A stretch of DNA of 64,000 bases from Verrucomicrobiia bacterium (lineage in GTDB: Bacteria; Verrucomicrobiota; Verrucomicrobiia; Limisphaerales; JADLHS01): the NCBI GenBank assembly GCA_011525685.1, contig WYBW01000062.1:1-64000 (forward strand). Direction: 5' to 3'. Within the stretch, counting starts at the first letter, position 1; each line of letters begins with the position of its first letter. The notes below the pieces were generated by a model. The model did not search any database. It was given only the letters and a program-made list of their open reading frames with translations, and was not told where the DNA came from. Of this stretch, positions 17,024-26,555 are shown piece by piece. The translations under genes were made by a program, and so were the position numbers.

Positions 17024-19045
17024 ATGAACCGCATCCGCCTGCTGCCGGAACAGGTCGCCAACCAGATCGCCGCCGGCGAAGTGGTCGAGCGTCCCGCCAG
17101 CGTGGTGAAGGAGCTCGTCGAGAATGCCCTCGACGCCCGGGCCGGTCGGATCACCGTCGAAGTCCAGGCCGGCGGGCGCAGCTTGGTCCGCGTCACCGAT
17201 GATGGCGTGGGGATGAGCCGCGACGACGCGTTGCTCTGTCTCGAGCGCCACGCGACGAGCAAGATTCAGCGGGCCGAAGATCTCGCGGCCATCGCGACGA
17301 TGGGTTTTCGCGGCGAAGCGTTGCCCAGCATCGCCAGCGTAAGCCGGTTCACCCTGACCACGCGTGAACGCGACAGCGATTCGCCGGAGGGAACGCAGAT
17401 CATCGTCAATGGCGGCAAGATCGTGGAAGTCAAAGCCGCCGGCAGCGCGCCGGGCACGAGCGTGGAGGTGCGACAACTTTTCTTCAACCTGCCGGCGCGG
17501 CGGAAGTTTTTGCGCACGGAGGAGACCGAAGCGGCGCACATTCAACATTACCTGACGCTCGCCGCGCTGGCCTTTCCCGAGGTGGCCTTCTCGTTTCAGA
17601 AGGATGGGCGGGCGGTCTGGCAGTTGCCGGCAGTCAAGAGCGGCCAGGGCATCCCAGAACGGCTGACCGCGTTGCGCGAACGCTTCCGGGGGCTGATGGG
17701 CGACGTGAAACTGCTGGCCATGGATTTTTCTTCAACACTCACCCAAGAGGCAGTGGTGGAAGAATCGCCATCGTTCGAATCCGCATTGCCCCCGGGCGCC
17801 AGTCCTCCAACGCTCAACCCTCAACGCTCAACCCTCCGCGTCTGGGGACTGATGGGAGCACCCGGCGTGTCGCGGGCCACGCGTGAGGACCAACACGTTT
17901 TCGTGAACCGCCGTCCGGTGGAAAACCGCGGAATCAACTTCGCGCTGCTGGAAGGGTACCACACGGCGCTGATGAAGGGACGTTACCCCGTTTGCTGTTT
18001 GTTTCTCGAACTGGATCCGGCAGCCGTGGACGTGAACATTCATCCGGCCAAACGCGAAGTAAAGTTTCATCGCGAGGGAGAAGTGCGAAAGTTTGTGGCG
18101 CAGGCTGTGCGAGAGACGTTGCTGAAGTTCCATTCGGCAGACCAGAAGCGGGAAAACCTCGAACCTAGAACCTCGACCCCTGAACCTCGAACGCAGGAGG
18201 TTTCTCCCATCGTCACGATCCCGGGCATGGAGAAAACACCTGAGCCGGCGGAGTTGCCGAACTTCACGCCGCCGCTGCCGCAACGCCCGGCGATGTTTCC
18301 GACGCAACCCGAGCAGCGCCCGCTCAAAATGGGTTTTGCCTCCACGACTTACACGCGGCCAGCCGAAGATCACGCATCACGCATCACGCATCACGAACCT
18401 GCCACTCCCACTCCCGTTTCCCAGCTCCCGGAATCACCGACCGCACCCGTTCCCCTCCTCAAGGTCCCGCTTCGTCTCGTCGGCGTCATCGGCCGGCTTT
18501 ATGTCGTGTTGGAATCGGATCGCGGACTCGTCTTGTTGGATCAGCATGCCGCGCACGAACGGATCTTGTTCGAGCAAATGCTGGAGCGACTGGAGCGCAA
18601 AGCCCAGGCGCCCTCGCAGAAGCTTCTGCTGCCGGAGACCATCGAGCTTTCTCCCCGTGACGCGCAATTTCTACGCGAGCAACTGGCGATCTTGACGCGG
18701 TTGGGCGTGGGCCTGAGCGAGTTCGGCGAGCGCACCTTTCTGCTCGACGCGCTGCCGCCTTTCGTGAAGGTGTCCGACTCACGCCGCTTCGTGCTCGATT
18801 TGGTGGACGAACTCAAGGCCGCGGGGCGGGAAGTGAACACCGTGCGACTCGGGGAGCACACCGTGGCCAAGACCGTCTGTCGCCATGCCGTGAAGGCGAA
18901 CGATCCGCTGGCGGGCCGTGAACTCGAAAAGCTGCTCGAAGATTTGCGCCGCTGCGCCATGCCTTACACGTGCCCGCACGGCCGGCCCACGCTCATCGAA
19001 ATGAGCTACCGCGAATTGGAGAAGAAGTTCGGACGGACGCAATAG
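17024..19045 (+). CDS. mutL: DNA mismatch repair protein MutL
   Basis: 673 residues. The GHKL ATPase domain is clear: IRLLPEQVANQIAAGEVVER, KELVENALDAR, DDGVGM, GFRGEALPSIASV. The C-terminal dimerisation domain carries the endonuclease motif DQHAAHERILFE and late CPHGRPTLIEMSYRELEKKF, so this is the nicking type of MutL used where MutH is absent. The poorly conserved linker holds three low-complexity tracts encoded by micro-repeats near 17806-17836, 18160-18193 and 18369-18396. The last is four copies of ATCACGC giving a repeated His/Ser/Arg peptide. All remain in frame. Confidence 0.96.
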   Translation: MNRIRLLPEQVANQIAAGEVVERPASVVKELVENALDARAGRITVEVQAGGRSLVRVTDDGVGMSRDDALLCLERHATSKIQRAEDLAAIATMGFRGEALPSIASVSRFTLTTRERDSDSPEGTQIIVNGGKIVEVKAAGSAPGTSVEVRQLFFNLPARRKFLRTEETEAAHIQHYLTLAALAFPEVAFSFQKDGRAVWQLPAVKSGQGIPERLTALRERFRGLMGDVKLLAMDFSSTLTQEAVVEESPSFESALPPGASPPTLNPQRSTLRVWGLMGAPGVSRATREDQHVFVNRRPVENRGINFALLEGYHTALMKGRYPVCCLFLELDPAAVDVNIHPAKREVKFHREGEVRKFVAQAVRETLLKFHSADQKRENLEPRTSTPEPRTQEVSPIVTIPGMEKTPEPAELPNFTPPLPQRPAMFPTQPEQRPLKMGFASTTYTRPAEDHASRITHHEPATPTPVSQLPESPTAPVPLLKVPLRLVGVIGRLYVVLESDRGLVLLDQHAAHERILFEQMLERLERKAQAPSQKLLLPETIELSPRDAQFLREQLAILTRLGVGLSEFGERTFLLDALPPFVKVSDSRRFVLDLVDELKAAGREVNTVRLGEHTVAKTVCRHAVKANDPLAGRELEKLLEDLRRCAMPYTCPHGRPTLIEMSYRELEKKFGRTQ

Positions 19046-19080
19046 CCTTGCGCCAGGAGGTTCAGTGCGCCGTCGGCTCG

Positions 19081-19265
19081 AGAGAGAATTCCCCAAGCAA
19101 GAACTCGCGCTTTGAGTCCCTGAACCGCAGGGGAAAGGGCGTGACGCCGGTTTTCCAACCGGCGCCCTTGCCCTGTGGAGTGAAACCCGTGCTGAACGCT
19201 GCAGACTCTCGGTGAAATACTCCGCGGGGCGCGCCGGCTGGAAAGTCGGCGCTACAGACCGGCGG
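19081..19265. repeat. Family-A dispersed repeat
   Basis: Same element as in the tatD-like gene, opposite orientation. The 115-base core at 19141-19255 begins GTGACGCCGGTTTTCCAACC and ends with the imperfect complement GGCTGGAAAGTCGGCGCTAC. The flank holds CCCTGAACCGCAGGGG. Lies in the intergenic region after mutL. Confidence 0.8.
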
Positions 19266-19311
19266 ACTGTGGGGAGAGAGCGCCCCGGGCGGGCGCACCA
19301 CGGGACAAGGC

Positions 19312-19998
19312 TTACGACAGCTTCGCTTTCGCGGCTTCGGGCACCACCACTTTGGTTGTGCCAATGTCCTTCACCTCGACGGTGGTGGTACGGTCCAAAT
19401 CAATTTCGTTCCCGTTGAAATCCATTTTGCCGGACACCTTGTACTCGTATTTCGTGAGCACACCGTCTTTGATCCAGAACTTCACCGAGCCTTTGGCGTT
19501 GCTGATGGCCGGACCCTCGCCGCCGCGGCGCATGCGCATGAGCGACTTGGCGGCATCCTCGGTCAGTTCGCCGGCGATGGCGTCCCCTTCTTTCTTGAGC
19601 TCCTTCGCGCCCGCGGCGATTTCGGCGGCTTGCGCGGCGGGCGGGCGGACGTTGCGCATGAATCCACCGCGACCGCCCCCCTGACCCTGCCCTTCGCCGG
19701 CCAGTTGCCATTCGCCGTCGCGATTGGTGAAGGCCGTCTTGTCGCCTTTCATCACCGTCTCGAAGGAGTTGTCGCCAAAGCTCATCTTGACGTGGGTGAA
19801 GCCGTCTTTCTCGGTCTTCCCTTCGGAGGGGCCGGGGCGGAACTGCGCGCTCTCGGGAACAGCGACGGTGGTTTTCCAACTGTAGTTCGCCTTCTCGCCA
19901 AGTTTCTTGGCGGCTTGAGCGACTTCTTCCCGCGCATCGGCGGCCAGGAGTGAGCTGGCAAACGACGTGAGGACGATTAGTGCGATGGCTTTTTTCAT
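19312..19998 (-). CDS. Secreted protein of unknown function
   Basis: 228 residues with a clear signal peptide (MKKAIALIVLTSFASSLLAA, cleavage near residue 20). It is predicted mostly beta, with a Gly-rich stretch GEGQGQGGGRGG near residue 105. The overall pattern (GKTEKDGFTHVKMSFGD, then SVKFWIKDGVLTKYEYKVSG, then a final VVVPEAAKAKL) resembles periplasmic LolA/LppX-like beta-half-barrels, but no firm family can be named. A good ribosome site (AAAGGA) precedes the ATG. It ends close to a family-A repeat. Confidence 0.75.
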   Translation of the reverse strand: MKKAIALIVLTSFASSLLAADAREEVAQAAKKLGEKANYSWKTTVAVPESAQFRPGPSEGKTEKDGFTHVKMSFGDNSFETVMKGDKTAFTNRDGEWQLAGEGQGQGGGRGGFMRNVRPPAAQAAEIAAGAKELKKEGDAIAGELTEDAAKSLMRMRRGGEGPAISNAKGSVKFWIKDGVLTKYEYKVSGKMDFNGNEIDLDRTTTVEVKDIGTTKVVVPEAAKAKLS

Positions 19999-20118
19999 AA
20001 CGATCCTTTCAGGTTGAGGTTACACTGGGTGCCGAACGGAAGCGGATTCGCGCGGGAAAGCGGCAAGCACCAAGGCTTTCCCGGACACTGGGAGGCGTCC
20101 TGTTTTCATAAGGCGCGA

Positions 20119-22707
20119 TCAATTCCCGGCCGGTATTTCAACCGTAGCATTGCGGTTGGGCGGTTCGTTGCCAAGCAGATTACGAACGAAAAAATCCTCC
20201 ATCCGCCGCTGGCCATAGGCGCCGCCCATGCCGTGTCCGCCATTGGGAATCACCAGCAGATCAAAATCCTTCCCGGCCCGGATGAGCGCATCCGCCAGGC
20301 GCAACGTGGATTCCGGAGGCACGTTGTTGTCCAGTTCGCCGACAATCAGGAACAACTTCCCCTGCAGCCGGTGCGCATTGTCAATGTTCGAGCTTTGCGA
20401 ATACCAGTTGTCCGCTTCCTTGCTCCAGAGCTTGTCGGGCGGCAGGTAGCCCATCCATTGCTCGTTCCAGGACGCCTTGTCCAGGCGGTTGTCGTGGCAG
20501 CCGCACGAGGCGACGGCGGCCTTGTAGAATTCGGGATGAAACAGCACGGCGGCGGCCGCGTTCTGACCGCCGGCGGAATTTCCATAGATGCCGACGCGCG
20601 TGAGGTCGAGTTGCGGGTGCTTCGCGGCGGCGGCCTTCATCCAAAGGATGCGGTCGGCGAAGCCGCCGTCCTTGAGGTTCCGGAAACACGCATCGTGAAA
20701 GGCCTTTGAGCGGTTTGCCGTGCCCATACCGTCAATCTTCACAACAATGAATCCCCGGCCGGTGAGCGATTCATAGCGCGTCCCGCCGAAAGTCTTTGGC
20801 ACGAACGATCCTTGCGGCCCGGCGTAAATGTCCTCGATGACCGGATACTTTTTGTTCGGATCGAAATCCCGCGGGCGATAAATCAATCCCCAGATGTCCG
20901 TCTTGCCGTCGCGTCCCTTGGCCACGAAAACTTCGGGCGGCTGCCACCCCGCGGCTTTCAGTTCCGTGATGTCGGCCTCCTCCAGCCGGCATACGAGCCG
21001 GCCATCGGACGCGCGGCGCAATTCGCTCACCGGCGGCGCGTCCACGCGGCTGTAGGTGTCCATGAGATATCTCCTGTCAGGCGAAAATTCGATGGTGTGG
21101 TGGCCGTCGCCCTCCGTCAACGCGACCAATCCGCTGCCATCGAAGTTCACACGGTAGTGATGCACAAAATACGGATCTTGATCGGGATTCCGGCCGCTGG
21201 CGCTGAACCAGATTTGATTCGCTTCCTGATCAATGAGATCAATCCCGCGCACCACCCACTCGCCCTTGGTGATCTGGCGCAGTTTTGCATCCTTCACGTC
21301 CACGAGATAAAGATGCCGCCAGCCGTCCTGCTCCGAGACGTAGATGATTTCGTCGCTCTTCTCCAGATAGTTGACCAGTTGCAGGCGCAGCGTCTCGGTA
21401 TGCACCGTCCAGATGAAGGTTTCACTTCGCTCATCTACGAGGTTACGCACCGCTCCGGTGCTCGCTTCCACCTCGATCACCCGCAACCGCTGATGGCCGC
21501 GATCCACCTGTTGCCAGCGCAGGCGCCTGCCGTCGCGACTCCAGTTCACCCGTGGCGATTGCCATTCGTGCTCGAAGCGATCCACTTCCGGCTTCGTCTG
21601 CCGGCGGCTCGCGACGTCAAAGAGGTTCAACTCGTGTTTGTTGAATTTGTCTCCGGGCAGGGCATAAGGGCGGGATTCCAACGTGGCGCGTCCGCCGCCG
21701 GGCGGCGAGGAGCGGATCAAGTGGACCTCCTTGCGCTCACCCGGCTCGACCCGCCACGCAATCACCGTCCTGGAATCCGGCGACCATTCCGCGCGGCGAT
21801 ACTCATTACCCTCCGTGCCGTCCGTGCTGAGTTGAATCTCGCTGCTGTCGTCACCGCGAACAAAGACATTGTTCTTCCGGATGAAGAGGGTCCACTGGCC
21901 ATCAGGCGAGCGGTCGGACGGCTGACCGCCCGGTTGGGGGCGACGCGGACGTTCGCGTGGCCCGGGAGGCTTGCCATCAATCACCGCCACCTCCGGCCGG
22001 TCCGTTGCCTCAAACACGGCGAGCGTCGCGCCGCTCCCATCGGCCACCAGCCAAACATGGCCGCTGAAGGTGTGTTGCGCCCGACGGCTGCGCGCCGCAA
22101 TCCGGCCATAACTCTGCCGCGCGCCCGAACTGTCCAGCCAGAACAACTCCACCGCGCGGTCAAGCTGGTTGTCAAAAGTGATCTCCGATTCCGCTCCCGT
22201 GCGGGTGGAGGGACGCGGGCGCGACTCCGGCGGCAATCCGGCGGAGGCCGGTTCCACACTCTCCCTGGTGGCTGCGTCCAGCTTGCCGGTTTTGAGGTTC
22301 AACACCCAGGTCCGCGACCTGCCCTGGAGTATCACGCTTTCGCCATCGTCACGGAACCTCAGTTCCTCGATCGGCAGCTTCGTTGCCGTGGCGCCATCGC
22401 CCATCTGGCTCGCCACAGCCTCGTGATCAAAGGCCCGCTCGCGAGTGCCACGGTCGGCATCCACGAGAATGAATTCCCTTGCTCCGCCGCTGAGATCGTT
22501 CCGGTACCAAAACTTGGTGTTGTTTGCGAACCAGTGTGGGGTGACCCGGGACTTGTACACCCGGCCCTCAGTCGGTCGCCGCGACGCTTGCGGTGGAGAG
22601 TCTGTGGCTCTCGCTTCGGCTGGCGCGAACTCGACGGCCTGCGCCAAAACGGCAAGGAGAAGGCCGGTCATTGGCAAACCCACGGACATTCTGCCAGTCA
22701 TCTTCAT
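20119..22707 (-). CDS. Secreted dipeptidyl-peptidase IV-like S9 peptidase
   Basis: Prolyl oligopeptidase family, DPP-IV branch; about 862 residues from ATG 22707, chosen because MKMTGRMSVGLPMTGLLLAV reads as a signal peptide (longer starts spoil it). The N-terminal two thirds form a beta-propeller (SDRSPDGQWTLFIRKNNVFV, EWSPDSRTVIAWR). The C-terminal alpha/beta-hydrolase domain shows Ser in GIYGNSAGGQ, Asp in LIVGELDNNVPPEST and His in NGGHGMGG. Probably periplasmic or exported, releasing dipeptides from extracellular proteins. Single gene, followed on the same strand by the secreted protein above. Confidence 0.9.
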   Translation of the reverse strand: MKMTGRMSVGLPMTGLLLAVLAQAVEFAPAEARATDSPPQASRRPTEGRVYKSRVTPHWFANNTKFWYRNDLSGGAREFILVDADRGTRERAFDHEAVASQMGDGATATKLPIEELRFRDDGESVILQGRSRTWVLNLKTGKLDAATRESVEPASAGLPPESRPRPSTRTGAESEITFDNQLDRAVELFWLDSSGARQSYGRIAARSRRAQHTFSGHVWLVADGSGATLAVFEATDRPEVAVIDGKPPGPRERPRRPQPGGQPSDRSPDGQWTLFIRKNNVFVRGDDSSEIQLSTDGTEGNEYRRAEWSPDSRTVIAWRVEPGERKEVHLIRSSPPGGGRATLESRPYALPGDKFNKHELNLFDVASRRQTKPEVDRFEHEWQSPRVNWSRDGRRLRWQQVDRGHQRLRVIEVEASTGAVRNLVDERSETFIWTVHTETLRLQLVNYLEKSDEIIYVSEQDGWRHLYLVDVKDAKLRQITKGEWVVRGIDLIDQEANQIWFSASGRNPDQDPYFVHHYRVNFDGSGLVALTEGDGHHTIEFSPDRRYLMDTYSRVDAPPVSELRRASDGRLVCRLEEADITELKAAGWQPPEVFVAKGRDGKTDIWGLIYRPRDFDPNKKYPVIEDIYAGPQGSFVPKTFGGTRYESLTGRGFIVVKIDGMGTANRSKAFHDACFRNLKDGGFADRILWMKAAAAKHPQLDLTRVGIYGNSAGGQNAAAAVLFHPEFYKAAVASCGCHDNRLDKASWNEQWMGYLPPDKLWSKEADNWYSQSSNIDNAHRLQGKLFLIVGELDNNVPPESTLRLADALIRAGKDFDLLVIPNGGHGMGGAYGQRRMEDFFVRNLLGNEPPNRNATVEIPAGN

Positions 22708-23315
22708 TTCAGATGGAGCAATGAACCCACAGCCCACGGAGCGGTTCAAGCCGGAAGCGCCGGGGTCTGTTGCCTTCGGCGCAGTTCACCTTCGCGCAAC
22801 TGGGTGTGCCTGCCCGCGGCCAAGGTGGGCACTGTTGTAGGTCAGAGCCATGGCAAGGAACTTCCTCGCCCTCCCAAACTGGACGGGCAGTTCTCCCGCA
22901 TCCGGCTTTTCACTCGGTGGTCGCTCGATGCACTGGCTTGGGTCCTCAACTCAGGGCGGACGGAAGCGTCGCACCAGCCGCGCAGTCGTTCATGGCCCGC
23001 TCACCCCATCCGGGCGATCCACCGTCAAGAATCTCAGCCCAGCCTCAGCCCGAGGTTCCTGCACACTCGGGCGCACGGCCTTCCGGCACTACCCGAACCC
23101 TCGTGACAGAGATTGGCTGTCGGCCCCAATACCAACTTCCTGCTTCCCTTCGCACCACGGTTCTCCACCAACCGCGCTGCGTCCTCTCCGTTAAACGAGG
23201 TCCGCATAGCAAGCCGGCACACCAAACCGCGGTGCTGGCAAAAGTCTCAGCTTCTCCCTTTCCTCCTGAATTCCACGCTTTCCCCGGCCGTCGAATCCCG
23301 CTAAAACAAACCGCG
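22708..23315. other. Intergenic region between the S9 peptidase and ThuA-like genes
   Basis: About 600 bases between divergent genes. A long frame open on the plus strand here lacks family resemblance and has skewed Pro/Arg/Ser content, so I take it as non-coding read-through ahead of the real ATG at 23316. No RNA gene, repeat copy or terminator is seen. Promoters for both neighbours should be here. Confidence 0.4.
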
Positions 23316-24152
23316 ATGAGACCCATTCGCTTGTTGGCCGCTGGCTTCCTTGCCGCCGCACTCGTTGTGAACACTTTTGCGCAGCAAACCAAACCGCTGC
23401 GCGCATTGTTGATCACCGGCGGTTGTTGCCACGATTACGCGAACCAGAAAGAAATCCTCAAGAAAGGCATCGAAGCCCGCGCCAACGTCGTTGTGGACCA
23501 GATTCATTCTGCGGATTCCTCGACGAAACCGCCGCTGCTTGTTTTTGGCAACGCCGATTACGCGAAAGGCTACGACGTTGTCATCCACGACGAATGTGCC
23601 GCTGACATCAGCGATCCTGCCGTCATCCAGGGCGTGCTGGCGCCGCATCGCGCGGGCGTTCCTGGCGTGAACCTGCATTGTGCCATGCACTCCTATCGCG
23701 TCGGCAACCCCGGCGAGCGGGCGGAGGCTGGCTCGGAGCGCGCGGCGTGGTTCGATTACCTCGGCCTGCAATCCAGCAGCCACGGCCCGCAACAACCGAT
23801 TGCCATCCAGTTCGCCGACAAGAACCATCCCATCACGCAGGGTCTTGCCGACTGGACCACCATTAACGAAGAACTCTACAACAACATTCAGGTGCTCCCG
23901 ACCGCCACCCCGCTGGCCAGCGGCAAACAAACCGTCAAACGCCGCGACGGCACGACTCGGGAAGATGAAACGGTTGTCGCTTGGGTGAATGATTTTCAAG
24001 GCACGCGCGTGTTCAGCACGACCATCGGCCACAACAATGCCACCGTGGAAGACGCCCGTTACCTGGACCTCGTCACGCGCGGCCTGCTCTGGGCCTGCGG
24101 CAAGCTGGACGAGAAGGGCAACATCAAGCCCGGTTACGGGCCGAAGAGGTAA
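23316..24152 (+). CDS. Secreted ThuA-like domain protein
   Basis: 278 residues from ATG 23316, chosen because it gives a signal peptide (MRPIRLLAAGFLAAALVVNT, cleavage near AQQ). The ThuA/trehalose-utilisation fold (class I glutamine amidotransferase-like) follows: LRALLITGGCCHDYANQKEI, NADYAKGYDVVIHDECAAD, VNLHCAMHSYR, and late VAWVNDFQGTRVFSTTIGHN. Such proteins are common in Planctomycetes and Verrucomicrobia near sugar oxidoreductases; the reaction is not established. No close neighbour in the same operon. Confidence 0.85.
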   Translation: MRPIRLLAAGFLAAALVVNTFAQQTKPLRALLITGGCCHDYANQKEILKKGIEARANVVVDQIHSADSSTKPPLLVFGNADYAKGYDVVIHDECAADISDPAVIQGVLAPHRAGVPGVNLHCAMHSYRVGNPGERAEAGSERAAWFDYLGLQSSSHGPQQPIAIQFADKNHPITQGLADWTTINEELYNNIQVLPTATPLASGKQTVKRRDGTTREDETVVAWVNDFQGTRVFSTTIGHNNATVEDARYLDLVTRGLLWACGKLDEKGNIKPGYGPKR

Positions 24153-24474
24153 AGACTCAGGTTTGGGCTGCAGTCGAACCCGGAATAGCCACCGTTACAA
24201 TCGAGTGCGCTCGCACTTGTAGCAGAGAAAGGCCGCGACGAGGCTGCCCAGATCGATCTACATTCTTCGGCTGCCCAGTCAGTCCAGTCAGCCTTCTTCG
24301 CTCCCTGAAACTATCAAATCCTCCCTCCCTCCGACCCTCTCCCCAAGGGGAGGGAACAGCCATTGTCCATTTCCCACCTGCTCAAGGCGCGTCTGCCCAT
24401 CGCCGACCCACCACATTCCGAAAGCCGGGGAAACCGCTCTCCTTCAGCCACTGCGACTCCCGTTCGCCGAGCTT
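24153..24474. other. Intergenic region with partial family-C repeat
   Basis: About 320 bases between convergent genes. Positions 24321-24354 hold CTCCCTCCCTCCGACCCTCT followed by a CCCCTCTCC-type hairpin (CCTCTCCCC AAGGGGAGG). This matches one end of the inverted-repeat element at 30843-30996. Nothing else recognised. Confidence 0.5.
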
Positions 24475-25776
24475 TCACTTGCTGCCGAGAGCGTAGAGCG
24501 CGTGATTCGATCGGAGCAAGAGCCGGTTGCCGCTGATGGCAGGGCTGGAGTTGAAGACGCCGCGATTGGACTCGAGGGTGCTTTCACCGAGTTTCTCAAA
24601 CTGTGGCCGGGCCGCGATGACAACAGTCCGCCCGCCTCGGCCGGTGAAATAAATCGCGTCGTTTGCCGACACCGGCGAGGCGTAGATTTGGCCCGGCGAT
24701 GGGTCAAGGCGCTCTTCATAGACCAGTTCGCCGGTCTTTGCGTTGACACAATAGACGATGCCGAGGTTTTCGTGCGCGAAGTAAAGGTGGCCGTTGTGCA
24801 GAATCGGCGACGGCACATTCGAGCCTTTGTTGAGCTTCCAAACGACGTGGCTGGCGGTGACATTGCCGCGACCCCCGGCGCGAATGGCGAGCGCACCGTT
24901 CGGGTTGCGGCCGCCGATGGAATAGACGATCCCGTTTTCCGCCACAGGGGTGGGGCACATATACCAGTTGATCCCGGTGTCGCAGTGCCAGAGCTCGCTC
25001 CCCTTGGCAGGATCGAAAGCCCGCACTTTGCGAAACATGGCGACGACGATTTCGGACTGGCCATCCGGGGCATGCACCAGTACCGGCGCGTGCCAGGAAT
25101 CCTTGATGCCGCTGGCGCGCCAAACTTCCCTCCCGGTCTGCTTGTCGAGCGCTACGAGCGATTCGCTCTCGATGCTCGCGTTGACGATCACCAGGTCCTT
25201 GAAGAGCACGGGCGACGTGGCCGAGCCCCAGCCATTGAGCTGGTCGCCAACCCTGGTTTGCCAAAGCTGCCGGCCGTGGTGATCGAAAGCGAACACGCCG
25301 GACTTGCCGAAAAAGGTGTAAACACGCTCGGCGTCAGCCACGGGCGTGCTGGAGGCGTAACCGTGATCCTCGCGGATGCGTTCCTGTTCCGGCAGTTCGG
25401 CCGGGACGGGCGTATTCCAGAGGATTTTCCCATCGGCCAGATCGAGGCAAAGGAGATGGCGTTTGAGGTTGCTCATCTCCCCGGGTTCGCGCGAGGAAGT
25501 GGCATAACCGGTGTAGCAGGTGAGGAAAATTCGATTGCCCAGGACGATGGGGCTGGACGCGCCCGGCCCGGGCAGGAGGGTTTTCCACGCGACGTTCTGT
25601 TCATCGCTCCAGGTGAGCGGCAGAGCTTTGGTGTCGCTGCGTCCCAGCGCGCCCTGACCACGGAATTGCGGCCAATCGTTTCCGCAGGCTGATGGCGTCA
25701 AGAGCAGGACTGCAAGTAAAGCAAAGGCAACAGCGCCTGCGACCGCGCGCGCTTCGTGTCTGAATCTGGTGAACAT
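24475..25776 (-). CDS. Secreted PQQ-like beta-propeller repeat protein
   Basis: 433 residues with an N-terminal membrane/signal segment (VAGAVAFALLAVLLLTPSAC) that could be a lipoprotein or Sec signal. The mature part starts NDWPQFRGQGALG, the usual opening of PQQ-like quinoprotein propellers in this phylum. Repeated blades have the LCLDLADGKILWNTPVP, LVALDKQTGREVWRASG and VYCVNAKTGELVYEERLD form. No quinone-dependent catalytic residues can be claimed, so it may be a structural or binding propeller. Monocistronic. Confidence 0.88.
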   Translation of the reverse strand: MFTRFRHEARAVAGAVAFALLAVLLLTPSACGNDWPQFRGQGALGRSDTKALPLTWSDEQNVAWKTLLPGPGASSPIVLGNRIFLTCYTGYATSSREPGEMSNLKRHLLCLDLADGKILWNTPVPAELPEQERIREDHGYASSTPVADAERVYTFFGKSGVFAFDHHGRQLWQTRVGDQLNGWGSATSPVLFKDLVIVNASIESESLVALDKQTGREVWRASGIKDSWHAPVLVHAPDGQSEIVVAMFRKVRAFDPAKGSELWHCDTGINWYMCPTPVAENGIVYSIGGRNPNGALAIRAGGRGNVTASHVVWKLNKGSNVPSPILHNGHLYFAHENLGIVYCVNAKTGELVYEERLDPSPGQIYASPVSANDAIYFTGRGGRTVVIAARPQFEKLGESTLESNRGVFNSSPAISGNRLLLRSNHALYALGSK

Positions 25777-26042
25777 GCCCGCAGGCTAAAGACCCGTTCC
25801 CGGTTGACAACCCAAATCATGCGCGCGAGACCGAGCCTCAGGCCATCATGCAGTTTGAATTGCCGTGGATTCGTCTGGTCGAGCACATGCAGGATGCGCT
25901 TGCCATGATGGTGGGCAATTCGTCGCTTGGGTGGAGGCAAGAGGCGCCATGCGCCTCAGCGAGAGTTTGCGGTTTGTGGCTGGCGTTCAACGCAAGGAGC
26001 GGAAAGACGCTTGGAAAACCAATGGCGATTGGTCGGCAACGA
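25777..26042. other. Intergenic region upstream of the propeller gene
   Basis: About 265 bases. A short plus-strand frame from 25848 begins MQFELPWIRLVEHMQDALAM, which looks protein-like, but it soon becomes low quality and runs into the repeat. It may be a remnant; I do not call it a gene. A GAGGCGC/GCGCCTC palindrome lies near 25942-25958. Confidence 0.3.
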
Positions 26043-26244
26043 GGCTCTGCGGGAGAAAATTCTCCACCCAAGTTCGCGCCTTGAGTCCCTGAACCGCAAG
26101 GGACGGGTGTAACGCCGGTTTTCCAACCGGCGCGCTTGCCCCGTGGAGCAAGCCCCTTTCGCGGCAATGCGGACTTTCAGTGAAATTCTCCACGGGGCGA
26201 GCCGACTGGAAAGTCGGCGTTACAGGCCGGCGGCTCTGCGGGAG
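26043..26244. repeat. Family-A dispersed repeat (best-preserved copy)
   Basis: The 115-base core at 26109-26223 has imperfect inverted ends, GTAACGCCGGTTTTCCAACC and GGAAAGTCGGCGTTAC. A nested inverted pair lies inside (GCCCCGTGGAG and CTCCACGGGGC). The whole is flanked by a 13-base direct repeat GGCTCTGCGGGAG at 26043-26055 and 26232-26244, which may be element sequence or a duplication of the target. It lies just before tRNA-Val. Confidence 0.8.
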
Positions 26245-26303
26245 TGGGAGTCCAAGCTTGCCTAACGGAGTTTTTGCCGCATTGTACGCCCGGCCGGTTT
26301 GCC

Positions 26304-26378
26304 GGGCGTTTAGCTCAATGGTAGAGCACCTCGTTTACACCGAGTAGGTCGGGGGTTCGAGTCCCTCAACGCCCACCA
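26304..26378 (+). tRNA. tRNA-Val (TAC)
   Basis: Acceptor GGGCGTT pairs with AACGCCC, with discriminator A and encoded CCA. D-arm GCTC/GAGC, anticodon loop TTTACAC (anticodon TAC), T-arm GGGGGTTCGAGTCCCT. The top pair of the anticodon stem is C-T mismatched; otherwise canonical. Confidence 0.95.
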
Positions 26379-26555
26379 GCCCTCGCCCGCAGCAGCGCGG
26401 AGGGCGAAGGCTGCCGCGCCGAAGCGGGCCGCGCGCAGGCCAGGCGGCTCGAAAATCATGGAACGACCTACGGCGGGGCAAAAAGTCCATTCTCCAAAGC
26501 GGCGCGAACTCACTGATTGGTGCGCCACAAAATCCGCGCCGCGCGAGGTCACTCT

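Noticed and set aside
22770-23315. Long N-terminal extension of the ThuA-like gene
   Set aside because: The frame is open, but the peptide has no domain character and would place the signal peptide in the middle of the protein; ATG 23316 gives a normal exported protein.
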